Assembly (NCBI RefSeq): GCF_900119075.1
Contig: NZ_FPIP01000001.1
Span: forward strand, 372,001-436,000
Length of the DNA: 64,000 bases
From: Ruminococcus flavefaciens
Lineage (GTDB): Bacteria; Bacillota; Clostridia; Oscillospirales; Ruminococcaceae
Reading direction: 5' to 3'
The notes beneath the pieces are model-generated. The model saw only the letters and a program-made list of their open reading frames with translations. It was not told the origin of the DNA and made no database searches. The translations under genes and the position numbers were made by a program. Below, piece by piece: positions 46,048 through 54,677 of this stretch (positions are counted from its first letter, which is position 1; each line of letters starts with the position of its first letter).

Positions 46048-47033
46048 AAAATTTAAACAATAACTCCAATCCCGAATTTTTAAATGAATATCTTATACAT
46101 ATCAAGATCGTTCAGCTGCTTGCACAGCGTACTATTGAGGAGTATTATACCGATATAAGACTTTTTCTTAGATATATCCACGAAAGTAACCTTAATAGCG
46201 GAAAGGACATCGAAGATATAGATATAAGTGATATGACTGTCGATGAATTGCAAAAGATATCTGTTTCCGATATATATAACTTTATTTTTTATACTTCAGA
46301 TGAGCGCTTGAATAAAGACAGAGCGCGTTACAGGAAGATATCTTCTTTGAGAAGCTTCTTTAAGTATCTCGAAAAGGTAGCTCATATTATCAAGGAAAAT
46401 CCTACAAAAGACCTTGATGTTCCTACTCCGAAGTCTTCCCTGCCGAAATTTCTTTCACTTAATGAGAGTATGAGACTTCTTGAAACGGCAGATTCTGCTG
46501 ATTCAAAACGTGATTACTGTATAATCACTTTATTCCTTAACTGCGGAATGCGTCTCAGCGAGCTTGTAGGCATTAATATTAAGGATATTGATTTCTATGA
46601 AAATCGTTTAAAGGTTCTTGGAAAGCGCAGCAAAGAGCGCATGGTGTATCTTAATGCTGCCTGTGTGGATGCTTTGCAGAAATATCTTGCAATCAGGATG
46701 AACAATCCCAAAGCTGCTGATGAACCTGCACTGTTTATAAGCAATCAGAACCGCAGGATCTCAAAGCGCAGAGTTCAGCAGATAGTTGAAGATACGATAC
46801 GAAAGGCTGAACTTGATGGCAAGGGGATTACCACTCATAAGCTCAGACATACTGCGGCAACTCTTATGTATCAGTACGGTGACGCCGATGTTCTTACGCT
46901 TAAAGAACTTCTTGGACACGCAAGCATTTCCACAACCGAGATATATACACACCTTAATGATGAAAATGTAAGAAATGCTGTCGAAAGCAATCCGCTCTCC
47001 AAAGTGAAATCCGATAGTTCTGATGACAAATAA
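46044..47033 (+). CDS. xerC: Tyrosine recombinase (XerC/XerD type)
   Basis: The 329-residue protein has an N-terminal SAM-like DNA-binding domain (EYLIHIKIVQLLAQRTIEEY) and the catalytic domain with the R-K-H-R-H-Y set: GMRLSELVGI, the beta-hairpin lysine in LGKRSKERMV, HKLRHTAATLM, LLGHASISTTEIYTHL with the nucleophilic Tyr. Such proteins resolve chromosome dimers at dif. Housekeeping rather than phage: no phage genes or att-like repeats are adjacent. Symbol tentative (XerC, XerD or XerA). Confidence 0.88.
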   Translation: MKNLNNNSNPEFLNEYLIHIKIVQLLAQRTIEEYYTDIRLFLRYIHESNLNSGKDIEDIDISDMTVDELQKISVSDIYNFIFYTSDERLNKDRARYRKISSLRSFFKYLEKVAHIIKENPTKDLDVPTPKSSLPKFLSLNESMRLLETADSADSKRDYCIITLFLNCGMRLSELVGINIKDIDFYENRLKVLGKRSKERMVYLNAACVDALQKYLAIRMNNPKAADEPALFISNQNRRISKRRVQQIVEDTIRKAELDGKGITTHKLRHTAATLMYQYGDADVLTLKELLGHASISTTEIYTHLNDENVRNAVESNPLSKVKSDSSDDK

Positions 47034-47058
47034 TATCTTCTAATTTAAAACTTTAGTG

Positions 47059-47087
47059 TTGCAAAATCTGTTAATTTGTAGTATAAT
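47059..47087 (+). promoter_or_regulatory. Promoter of asnB-HD-pyrB
   Basis: TTGCAA (47059-47064), 17 bp, TATAAT (47082-47087). Confidence 0.7.
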
Positions 47088-47131
47088 ATTTTGGGAGATT
47101 TAATCGATAGATAATCGGAGGTCACGTATAT

Positions 47132-49003
47132 ATGTGCGGAATCGTAGGTTTTACGAATAATATTGACAATTCAAACGACGTTCTTGAAAAAATGATGGAC
47201 CGTATAAGACATCGCGGCCCTGACGCTGAGGGCAAATATATAGATGAGGATATTGCTCTTGGTCATCGCAGACTGAGTATTATAGATGTTAGCTCCAGTG
47301 GTGACCAGCCGATTTTTAATGAGGATTCCTCGCTGGTTATCGTTTTTAATGGCGAGATATACAATTATAAGGATATTCGCCAGGAGCTTGTTGACGCTGG
47401 TCATACGTTCAGAACAAATACCGATACTGAGGTTCTTATCCACGGTTATGAGGAGTTCGGTGAAAAGCTTCTCAACAAGCTGAGAGGTATGTTTTCCTTT
47501 GTTATCTGGGATAAAAACAAAAAAGAGCTCTTCGGTGCACGTGATTTCTTCGGTATCAAGCCTATGTACTACGCTAATATGAACGGCGTATTCATGTTCG
47601 GTTCTGAGATCAAGAGCTTTTTGGAACACCCTAAATTCACAAAGGAGCTCAATACTGCCGCACTTGAGAACTATCTCACCTTCCAGTTCTCCCCTACTTA
47701 CGAAACATTCTTTAAAAATGTTTACAAGCTCCCACCTGCACATTATTTCAAATTAAAGGACGGACATTTTGAAGCTAAACGCTACTGGGACGTTCATTTC
47801 AACGCAGATGAAAAGCCTACTCTCGATGAATGGGTAAACAGGATATCAGATACGTTCCATAACTCGGTTGAAGCACATAAAATTGCTGATGTTGAGGTAG
47901 GTTCATTCCTTTCAAGCGGCGTAGATTCAAGCTATGTAGCAGCTATTGCTGATGTTGACAAGACCTTTACCGTTGGCTTCGGTACTGACGAAAAGTATAA
48001 TGAGATAGGCTGGGCTAAGAACTTTTCCAAAGCTATCGGCAAGGAAAATACCAGCAAGGTTATCACTCCCGAAGAATACTGGGATAATCTTTCTATGATA
48101 CAGTATCACATGGACGAACCGCTTGCAGATCCCTCTGCAATTGCACTTTATTTCGTATGTAATATCGCTTCAGAAAAGCTTAAAGTCGTTCTTTCGGGTG
48201 AGGGTGCAGACGAGATATTCGGCGGATATAATGTCTACAGCGATCCGAACGGTACAGTTTATGACAAGCTGCCGAGAGCTGTAAAGCGCGGCATAGGTGC
48301 TATAGCTTCAAAGCTGCCTGCAAAGCGCGGAGTTAATTTCTTTGTCCGTAAGGGTAAGGACGTTGAGGAACGCTTTATCGGAAATGCCTATATGTTCAGG
48401 CCTGAGGAGAGAAAGGCTCTTCTGAAAATAACCACAGACGCTCCTGATCCGACAGTTATTACCAAACCGTTTTATGCAAATGTCAAGGGTAAGGACGATG
48501 TTACGAAAATGCAGTATCTTGACCTGCATATGTGGATGGCAGGAGATATTCTCCTTAAAGCCGATAAAATGAGTATGGCTAATTCACTGGAACTTCGCGT
48601 TCCGTTCCTTGATAAAGAAGTAATGGCTTTAGCAGAAAAAATACCTGCAAAATACCGTGTAACTCACGATAAGGGCACTGACGAGACCAAGTATATCACC
48701 AAATATGCTATGCGTCTTGCTGCAAAGAAGGATACTCCTGAGCAGACTGCGAAAACTGCGGCAAAAAAGAAGCTTGGATTCCCTGTGCCGATAAGAGTAT
48801 GGCTCAAAGAAGATAAGTATTATGAGCTTGTAAAGAGCTATTTTGAAAGCGACAGTTCTAAGGAGTTTTTCAATACCGCTCCCCTGCTGAAGCTTCTTGA
48901 TGACCACCGTGAGGGCAAAGCTGATAACAGCCGTAAGATATGGACTGTTTTCATTTTCCTCATCTGGTACAAGGTCTACTTTGAAAATAACGGAAAATAC
49001 TGA
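47132..49003 (+). CDS. asnB: Asparagine synthase (glutamine-hydrolysing)
   Basis: The 623-residue enzyme has the N-terminal class II glutaminase with nucleophile Cys2 (MCGIVGF, RHRGPDAEG, GHRRLSIID) and the C-terminal ATP-pyrophosphatase synthase domain (SFLSSGVDSSYVAA, LSGEGADEIFGGY, LKADKMSMANSLELRVPFLD). It transfers ammonia from glutamine to aspartate. CGGAGGT precedes the ATG. First gene of an apparent operon with the HD protein and pyrB, all using aspartate or nucleotides. Confidence 0.96.
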   Translation: MCGIVGFTNNIDNSNDVLEKMMDRIRHRGPDAEGKYIDEDIALGHRRLSIIDVSSSGDQPIFNEDSSLVIVFNGEIYNYKDIRQELVDAGHTFRTNTDTEVLIHGYEEFGEKLLNKLRGMFSFVIWDKNKKELFGARDFFGIKPMYYANMNGVFMFGSEIKSFLEHPKFTKELNTAALENYLTFQFSPTYETFFKNVYKLPPAHYFKLKDGHFEAKRYWDVHFNADEKPTLDEWVNRISDTFHNSVEAHKIADVEVGSFLSSGVDSSYVAAIADVDKTFTVGFGTDEKYNEIGWAKNFSKAIGKENTSKVITPEEYWDNLSMIQYHMDEPLADPSAIALYFVCNIASEKLKVVLSGEGADEIFGGYNVYSDPNGTVYDKLPRAVKRGIGAIASKLPAKRGVNFFVRKGKDVEERFIGNAYMFRPEERKALLKITTDAPDPTVITKPFYANVKGKDDVTKMQYLDLHMWMAGDILLKADKMSMANSLELRVPFLDKEVMALAEKIPAKYRVTHDKGTDETKYITKYAMRLAAKKDTPEQTAKTAAKKKLGFPVPIRVWLKEDKYYELVKSYFESDSSKEFFNTAPLLKLLDDHREGKADNSRKIWTVFIFLIWYKVYFENNGKY

Positions 49004-49017
49004 TAAACGGAGATAAT

Positions 49018-49686
49018 ATGGCAAGTAAGGTTACCTATAAGTACATTAAACAGAACCCTGATATAATGGAATATATCCGCAGAGCCGACAATGCGCTTGA
49101 AGCTCTCGGATATACCGAGCATTCATTCCCTCATGTTGAGCGTGTTGCGCATACCTCGGCGCTTATCCTTGAAACACTGGGTTATGATGAAAGAACAGTG
49201 GAGCTGGCTAAGATAGCTTCCATAATGCATGATATCGGCAATGTTATAAACCGCGTCGACCACGCACAGAGCGGAGCTGTAATGGCTTTCAGGCTTCTTG
49301 ATAATCTCAGTATGCCTGCTGACGAGATATGCTCTATAATCTCAGCTATAGGCAATCATGATGAGGGTACAGGACAGCCGCTGGACGCTATTTCTGCGGC
49401 TATGATAATCGGAGACAAGACCGACGTGCGCAGAAGCCGCGTCCGCAATACCGACCTGCTCACATTCGATATTCATGACCGAGTAAACTACGCTGTTGTT
49501 CAGTCGGCTGTAAAATTCAACGATGATAAGTCGTCAATAATCCTCGAGCTTCAGATAGATACTGAAATATCCTCTGTTCTTGAATATTTTGAGATATTTA
49601 TGAAGCGTATGCTCCTTTGCAGGAGAGCTTCCGAGTTCCTTGGAGTTCAGTTTGAAATGATAATCAATGACAGTAAAATACTGTAA
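49018..49686 (+). CDS. HD-domain phosphohydrolase
   Basis: The 222-residue protein has the HD metal ligands: HVERVAHTSALI, IMHDIGNVI, and later the helical D in IGDKTDVRR. HD-domain proteins hydrolyse phosphomonoesters or nucleotides; this one also contains SAVKFNDDKSSIILELQIDT, a beta segment after the HD core. Substrate unknown. Its last 20 bp precede the pyrB start. Confidence 0.87.
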   Translation: MASKVTYKYIKQNPDIMEYIRRADNALEALGYTEHSFPHVERVAHTSALILETLGYDERTVELAKIASIMHDIGNVINRVDHAQSGAVMAFRLLDNLSMPADEICSIISAIGNHDEGTGQPLDAISAAMIIGDKTDVRRSRVRNTDLLTFDIHDRVNYAVVQSAVKFNDDKSSIILELQIDTEISSVLEYFEIFMKRMLLCRRASEFLGVQFEMIINDSKIL

Positions 49687-49708
49687 TAATATAACGGAGG
49701 TACAAAAT

Positions 49709-50791
49709 ATGATTTCGGAATATCAGCATCTTATTGACCTGAACGATTATCCTGTTTCATGGTGGAAGAAGGTGGTAGAGCTTGGTGAAAAGATATACCA
49801 GTCCCCTGCTGAATATGCTCATGTGTGTGATGGAAAGATAATGGCTACACTTTTCTATGAGCCCTCCACACGTACACAGATGTCCTTTCAGACAGCTATG
49901 ATAAGGCTTGGCGGTCAGATAATCGGATTTGACAATCCTGCAAATTCATCTGTTGCCAAAGGCGAGACCATAAAGGATACTACAAAAATCGTCAGCAATT
50001 ATGCAGATGTTCTCGTTATACGTCACCCAATTGCAGGAGCAGCTAAGGCGGCTTCTCTTACGGCTGACTGCTCTGTTATAAATGCAGGTGACGGCGGTCA
50101 TCTCCACCCGACACAGACTCTTACCGACCTTCTCACTTTGAAAATTGAGAAGAAAACTCTTTCTGGTCTGACTATCGGTATGTGCGGCGACCTTCTCAAC
50201 GGAAGAACTGTTCATTCACTTTGTAAGGCGCTCAGTATGTTTGAGAACAACAAGTTTGTGTTCATCTCTACATCTCAGCTTGGTATGCCGGCTTATATCA
50301 AGGATATCATCAAGGCTAACGGCAGCAGCTTCGTTGAAGTAAACACTCTTGAAGAGGTCATCGGTGAGCTTGATGTGCTTTATATGACAAGAATACAGCA
50401 GGAGCGTTTTGCAAGTGAGGAAGAGTATCTTGCTCAGAAGAATACCTATGTGCTTGACAGAAAGAAAATGCTCGGAGCAAAGAAAGACATGATAGTTATG
50501 CATCCCCTTCCGAGAGTTGATGAAATTACTGTCGAGGTGGACGACGATGAACGTGCAATGTACTTTAAGCAGGCTAAATACGGTATGTATGTGCGTATGG
50601 CACTTATAATGACTATCCTCAGTGATAAAAAATCCTCCGAAACACTAAAGGGCAAGGTATTCAGCGGAGTTCGCTGTTCTAATCCTAAATGTATCACAAA
50701 TCATGAGGAGTATCTTCCTAAAAGTTTCCGTTCAAGCGGCGATGAAACCCTTCTTGAATGTGAGTACTGCGATGAAAGAAAGCTTATATAA
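49709..50791 (+). CDS. pyrB: Aspartate carbamoyltransferase fused to a PyrI-type zinc ribbon
   Basis: The first 310 residues are the catalytic chain: PSTRTQMSF (carbamoyl phosphate), HPTQTLTDLL and HPLPR. They make carbamoyl-aspartate for pyrimidines. A C-terminal extension holds four cysteines, C323, C328, C351, C354 (C-x4-C-x22-C-x2-C) within CSNPKCITNHEEYL, the zinc-ribbon of the PyrI regulatory chain (E. coli spacing is almost identical), but the nucleotide-binding allosteric domain of PyrI is missing. GGAGGTAC lies before ATG 49709; the upstream frame start overlaps the HD gene. Confidence 0.92.
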   Translation: MISEYQHLIDLNDYPVSWWKKVVELGEKIYQSPAEYAHVCDGKIMATLFYEPSTRTQMSFQTAMIRLGGQIIGFDNPANSSVAKGETIKDTTKIVSNYADVLVIRHPIAGAAKAASLTADCSVINAGDGGHLHPTQTLTDLLTLKIEKKTLSGLTIGMCGDLLNGRTVHSLCKALSMFENNKFVFISTSQLGMPAYIKDIIKANGSSFVEVNTLEEVIGELDVLYMTRIQQERFASEEEYLAQKNTYVLDRKKMLGAKKDMIVMHPLPRVDEITVEVDDDERAMYFKQAKYGMYVRMALIMTILSDKKSSETLKGKVFSGVRCSNPKCITNHEEYLPKSFRSSGDETLLECEYCDERKLI

Positions 50792-50795
50792 GTTT

Positions 50796-51155
50796 AAAAG
50801 CCACAGCTTAACCCATAGTACTTATATAGAAGTTTTATGTTAATTATTGAGAGAACCCCTTTTGAAAAAGGGACCCTCTGACGGAGGACGTCCCCTCTGT
50901 CACTGCGTGACATCTCCCCGCACTGCGGGGAGTCACTCTCAAACTCTCTCCCTAAAACTTTCGTTTTGTTTTTTCACAGATAGGGCGCTCCTGCATTTTG
51001 CAGGACTTTTTTATTTATTAAGCACCCTATCTGCGAAAAAAACCAGATAAAAGTCTTTGGAAAGGGGTTCGGGGGATAACCTTTCCTCAGAAAGGTTTCC
51101 CCCGATAAATAAATATAAGTTTCTATATGAGTATCACGATTAAGCTGTGGCTTTT
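50796..51155. repeat. 360-bp element with inverted terminal repeats (MITE-like)
   Basis: AAAAGCCACAGCTTAA (50796-50811) and its exact reverse complement (51140-51155) bound the stretch; similarity continues inward through ATATAGAA for roughly 45 bp. Inside are several nested hairpins: CCCCTTTT/AAAAAGGG near 50856-50870, GTCACTGCGTGAC, CTCCCCGCA/TGCGGGGAG, and CGGGGGA...TCCCCCG around 51070-51105. No frame codes for a recognisable protein. It fills the gap between the convergent pyrB and rnfB and probably also terminates both. The interior style (CCCTCTGACGGAGG...) recalls a dispersed repeat of ruminococci (recollection, unverified). Confidence 0.7.
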
Positions 51156-51156
51156 T

Positions 51157-51948
51157 TTATGGTTCACATCTGTGAATGACCTTTACAGGGCATGATTCAA
51201 TGCATATTCCGCAGTTTGAGCAGTTGCTGTGGTCGATAGAAGCATGGAAGTTATTGACGATAATAGCTTCATTGGGACACTTCTTTTCGCATATCTTACA
51301 GCCTATACAGCCGTTTTTGCATACAAGCTTTGTAGCTTTGCCGTTGTCTCCTGACGAGCACATAACGTCAATACACTTTGATACGGGCTTTATCTCTATG
51401 AGCTGGTTAGGACAGACTGCTGCGCACTGACCGCAGGCTCCGCAGAGAGCAGGTGTTACTTTAGCGATACCGTTGACGATTTTTATAGCGTCATGTTCGC
51501 ATACGTTCACACAGTCTCCGAGACCGATACAGCCGTATTTGCACATACCGCTGCCGCCGTAAAAACGCTTTACAGCCTTACAGGACTGCACACCGTCAAA
51601 AAGGAAAGCTTTTTCTGTAGCGTTGCAGTCTCCGCTGCAATGTACAACTGCTGTCATTGGAACAACTTCTGCTGCTTTTGTTCCGAGAATAGCAGCAATA
51701 TTATTTGCGGCTTCACTTCCTCCGGGGCGGCAAAGATTAGTTGCTGCGCCCTTATTTATTATTGCGGAAGCGTAGTCTGAACAGCCTGCAAAACCACAGG
51801 CTCCGCAATTTGCCTGAGGCAGAGCTTCGTTTATTTTCTCTATTCTTTCATCGACCTTTACATAGAATACCTTTGCAGCTATGGTAAGAAGAACTCCTGC
51901 GAGAATACCGCAGCCGCCGAGTATAAGAGCAGGGATAAGATAAGTCAT
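51157..51948 (-). CDS. rnfB: Rnf complex subunit B (ferredoxin-type electron input)
   Basis: The 263-residue protein has an N-terminal membrane anchor (TYLIPALILGGCGILAGV), the first [4Fe-4S] motif CGACGFAGCSDYA, and several ferredoxin-like CxxCxxCxxxC clusters (CGACGQCAAVCPN, CIGCKICEKKCPN, CSNCGICIESCP). RnfB accepts electrons from reduced ferredoxin. GAGGAGG precedes ATG 51948. Last gene of rnfCDGEAB. Confidence 0.95.
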   Translation of the reverse strand: MTYLIPALILGGCGILAGVLLTIAAKVFYVKVDERIEKINEALPQANCGACGFAGCSDYASAIINKGAATNLCRPGGSEAANNIAAILGTKAAEVVPMTAVVHCSGDCNATEKAFLFDGVQSCKAVKRFYGGSGMCKYGCIGLGDCVNVCEHDAIKIVNGIAKVTPALCGACGQCAAVCPNQLIEIKPVSKCIDVMCSSGDNGKATKLVCKNGCIGCKICEKKCPNEAIIVNNFHASIDHSNCSNCGICIESCPVKVIHRCEP

Positions 51949-51961
51949 ATCGAATACCTCC

Positions 51962-52540
51962 TCACTTGATAAGTCCTGCAAAGCCCATAAAGCTTATTGA
52001 GACTATAGAGGCAGCAATAAGAGTAGCGGGAACTCCCTTGAATGTCTCGGGAATATCTGCGTATTCAAGCTTTTTGCGCACTCCCGAGAAAATGACAAGT
52101 ACTATCATGAAGCCGAGTCCGCCGAAGAGAGCGTTGATAATGGACTGGAAGAATGTATAGTTATTGTCGATGTTAAGAACAGTAACGCCGAGAACAGCGC
52201 AGTTTGTAGTTATAAGCGGCAGATACACGCCAAGAGAGCTGTACAATGACGGTACGCATTTCTTTAAGAAGTTTTCCACCAGCTGAACGAACAGAGCGAT
52301 TACAAGGATAAATACCACTGTATCGAAGTATTCAAGTCCGTTGGGGACGAGTATTTCGTGATGTATCGGGTATGTAACTATAGTTGCGCATATCATTACG
52401 AAGGTAACTGCGACACCCATTCCTGCTGCGCTGTCGAGCTTCTTTGATACACCGAGGAACGGACAAATTCCCATGAATTTTGAAAGGACAAAGTTATCTG
52501 TCAGCATTGCTGAGAGCATAATTGCAAGTATGGTCTTCAA
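51962..52540 (-). CDS. rnfA: Rnf complex subunit A
   Basis: The 192-residue subunit has six membrane helices and the conserved LTDNFVLSKFMGICPFLGVSKK start. Each of the homologous RnfA/RnfE pair contributes a cysteine to a membrane-embedded iron-sulfur cluster (C in GICPF here). It overlaps rnfE by 4 bp. Confidence 0.95.
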   Translation of the reverse strand: MKTILAIMLSAMLTDNFVLSKFMGICPFLGVSKKLDSAAGMGVAVTFVMICATIVTYPIHHEILVPNGLEYFDTVVFILVIALFVQLVENFLKKCVPSLYSSLGVYLPLITTNCAVLGVTVLNIDNNYTFFQSIINALFGGLGFMIVLVIFSGVRKKLEYADIPETFKGVPATLIAASIVSISFMGFAGLIK

Positions 52541-53211
52541 TGACAGTCACCTTCCTTTCCACAGTTCTTAGCATTCGGACAGCCTCCGCAGCCAAGCTCC
52601 TGAGGCGGCTTTTTATTTTTGAGCTTATTTACAGCTGCAATTATCATGCCAAGTGTGAAGAAGCCTCCTGCAGGCATGATAAAGAACAGCATTGGATTCT
52701 CACTGAGTACAGGTAATTTTATTCCCATCCACTGACCTGCACCGATTATTTCACGTACAGAGCCCATGAGGAATAATGCCAGAGTAAAGCCTGCGCCCAT
52801 GCCTATTGCGTCGAATGCAGAGGCTAAAATGCCGTTTTTACTTGCGAACATCTCAGCTCTGCCAAAAATGATACAGTTTACGGTAATAAGCGTAAGGTAA
52901 ATACCGAGGCTGTCATAAAGACTTGGCACGAAGCCCTCGAGCAGGAAGCCTATGAGAGTTACAAAGCTTGCGATAATAACGATAAACGCAGGGATTCGCA
53001 CCTTGTCGGGAATAACCTTTCTGAGTGCGGAAATAACGATATTAGAGCCAAGGAGAACGAATGTAGTCGCAAGTCCCATACCTATTCCGTTCATAGCCTG
53101 TGTGGTAACGGCAAGAGTAGGACACATACCCAGAAGCATAACAAGCGTCGGGTTCTCCTTGATTATGCCTTTTGTAAGCTCTTTTACGAGGGGAGTTTTC
53201 TTATCAGCCAC
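52537..53211 (-). CDS. rnfE: Rnf complex subunit E
   Basis: The 224-residue homologue of RnfA has six helices, the conserved NPTLVMLLGMCPTLAV segment, and a Cys-rich C-terminal tail (GCGGCPNAKNCG). I chose GTG 53211 because AGGAGG lies 9 nt upstream; frames further upstream overlap rnfG. It overlaps rnfG by 8 bp. Confidence 0.93.
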   Translation of the reverse strand: MADKKTPLVKELTKGIIKENPTLVMLLGMCPTLAVTTQAMNGIGMGLATTFVLLGSNIVISALRKVIPDKVRIPAFIVIIASFVTLIGFLLEGFVPSLYDSLGIYLTLITVNCIIFGRAEMFASKNGILASAFDAIGMGAGFTLALFLMGSVREIIGAGQWMGIKLPVLSENPMLFFIMPAGGFFTLGMIIAAVNKLKNKKPPQELGCGGCPNAKNCGKEGDCH

Positions 53212-53731
53212 CGAGTATCGCCTCCTTGTTTTCATTGTATGCTTTAAGCGCAGTATCTACTGCGTGCTTCATTCCGTTGGAAGAAAATGTTGCGCCGCTT
53301 ATAGCGTCAAAGCTGTCTGCCGGCTGTGAAAGTCCGTAGAACTGCTTTCTGAAATCGGCTTCATCACGTACCTTAGAGCCAAGGCCTGGGGTTTCGCCGA
53401 GAGAAACGAACTCAATTCCTGAGATACTTCCCTGCGCGTCAAAGCCCACAAGTATGTTTATACCGTCCTTTGAGTAGCCGTCTGTGATGACTTGTATAAC
53501 GGTTTTCTTATCAGGAGTTACAGCAATAGTCTGTATCTCATCATAGCCGCATTTTATGTTTACGACCTTGCTTTCGGTCTTGCCGAAGAGTGCTTCAACA
53601 CTGCTGCTGAACTTCTGAGATTTCTGTTCTGCTATACGGTCTTTGGTCAGCTCATACGAAAATACCAGAAGCAGAGAAGCTATCACGCATATTATAGTAA
53701 GTACAACGGTAGGCTTTACCTTATCCTTCAT
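53204..53731 (-). CDS. rnfG: Rnf complex subunit G (covalent FMN)
   Basis: The 175-residue subunit has one N-terminal helix (PTVVLTIICVIASLLLVF) and an extracytoplasmic FMN domain with SGATFSSNGMKHAV, in which the Thr carries covalent FMN. GLGSKVRDEADF is family-typical. GGAGG precedes ATG 53731. It overlaps rnfD by 11 bp. Confidence 0.94.
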   Translation of the reverse strand: MKDKVKPTVVLTIICVIASLLLVFSYELTKDRIAEQKSQKFSSSVEALFGKTESKVVNIKCGYDEIQTIAVTPDKKTVIQVITDGYSKDGINILVGFDAQGSISGIEFVSLGETPGLGSKVRDEADFRKQFYGLSQPADSFDAISGATFSSNGMKHAVDTALKAYNENKEAILGG

Positions 53732-54662
53732 TCTTCTCAGCCTCCTTTGCACCAAGTACCTTAGTTCTTGTAAGCTGCTCGATATACGGAGTAAGAACGT
53801 TCATAAGGAGTATTGAGAACGAAACGCCTTCGGGATAAGAGCCGAAGCGTCTTATGATAAACGTTATGATACCGCAGCCGAGTCCGAATACTATCTTGCC
53901 CTTTGTTGTTATAGGAGTTGTTGCGTAGTCTGTAGCCATGAAAAATGCGCCGAGGAATACGCCGCCTGCGAGTATCTGATATACAGGATCAGAGCCGCTG
54001 ATCCAGCTGAGAATGAACAGACTGCCGATGAATGAGAGTGGAGCTGCAAGGGAGATTATCTTTCTTGCTGCAAGATAAAGTCCGCCTATGAGAAGTGCAA
54101 GAGCGCAGGTCTCACCGAGACAGCCGCCGCACTTTCCGAGGAATAGATCAAGGTATGATACGGCATTGTCAGTTCCTGCAAGAGGAAGCGGGGTTGCACT
54201 TGATATAGCGTCAAGATCTGTATGTGTAATAGGCTCTACCCATTTTGTCATTGCCGCAGGGAAACTTATCATAAGGACGATACGTGCTGTTATGGCTGGG
54301 TTAGCGAAGTTTTGACCAAGTCCGCCGAAGAGCTGCTTTACTATTACTATGGCAATAAATGAGCCGATAACAGCCATCCAGTAAGGCAGAGTTGAGGGCA
54401 GATTCATCGCAAGTATAAGACCTGTGACAACAGCTGAAAGGTCTCCGATAGTATTGCTGCGTTTCATCATTGCACGGCATATGTATTCAAAGAATATGCA
54501 GCTTCCGATACAGACAGCAGTCAGCGGAATAACGCGTAAACCGAAGAAATATATCGCTGCTCCCCATGCAGGAAGAAGAGCGATTATGACATTCAGCATT
54601 ATATTTGTGGTTTTAGTGTAGTTCTCGTCATGTGGGGACGGTGAAACAATAAGCTTATTCAT
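53721..54662 (-). CDS. rnfD: Rnf complex subunit D (covalent FMN)
   Basis: The 313-residue membrane protein has about nine helices (NqrB/RnfD family). The flavinylation site is AISSATPLPL: the usual SGAT is SSAT, with the Thr kept. SPSPHDENYTKT at the N-terminus is conserved. AAGGAGG precedes the ATG. Confidence 0.94.
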   Translation of the reverse strand: MNKLIVSPSPHDENYTKTTNIMLNVIIALLPAWGAAIYFFGLRVIPLTAVCIGSCIFFEYICRAMMKRSNTIGDLSAVVTGLILAMNLPSTLPYWMAVIGSFIAIVIVKQLFGGLGQNFANPAITARIVLMISFPAAMTKWVEPITHTDLDAISSATPLPLAGTDNAVSYLDLFLGKCGGCLGETCALALLIGGLYLAARKIISLAAPLSFIGSLFILSWISGSDPVYQILAGGVFLGAFFMATDYATTPITTKGKIVFGLGCGIITFIIRRFGSYPEGVSFSILLMNVLTPYIEQLTRTKVLGAKEAEKNEG

Positions 54663-54677
54663 TGGTTATCCGCCTCC

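Noticed and set aside
46044..47033. Phage or ICE integrase with an attachment site
   Set aside because: The nearest tRNA (Pro, 44309-44384) is intact with its own terminator, no repeated tRNA end is seen, and no phage or conjugation gene is adjacent. A Xer-type housekeeping role fits better.
47132..50791. A pyrimidine-regulated (PyrR-type) attenuator upstream of pyrB
   Set aside because: The gap before pyrB is 22 bp and the leader before asnB is short without a visible anti-terminator fold.
50796..51155. CRISPR-like array
   Set aside because: The repeats are inverted ends and nested hairpins, not regularly spaced direct repeats with unique spacers.
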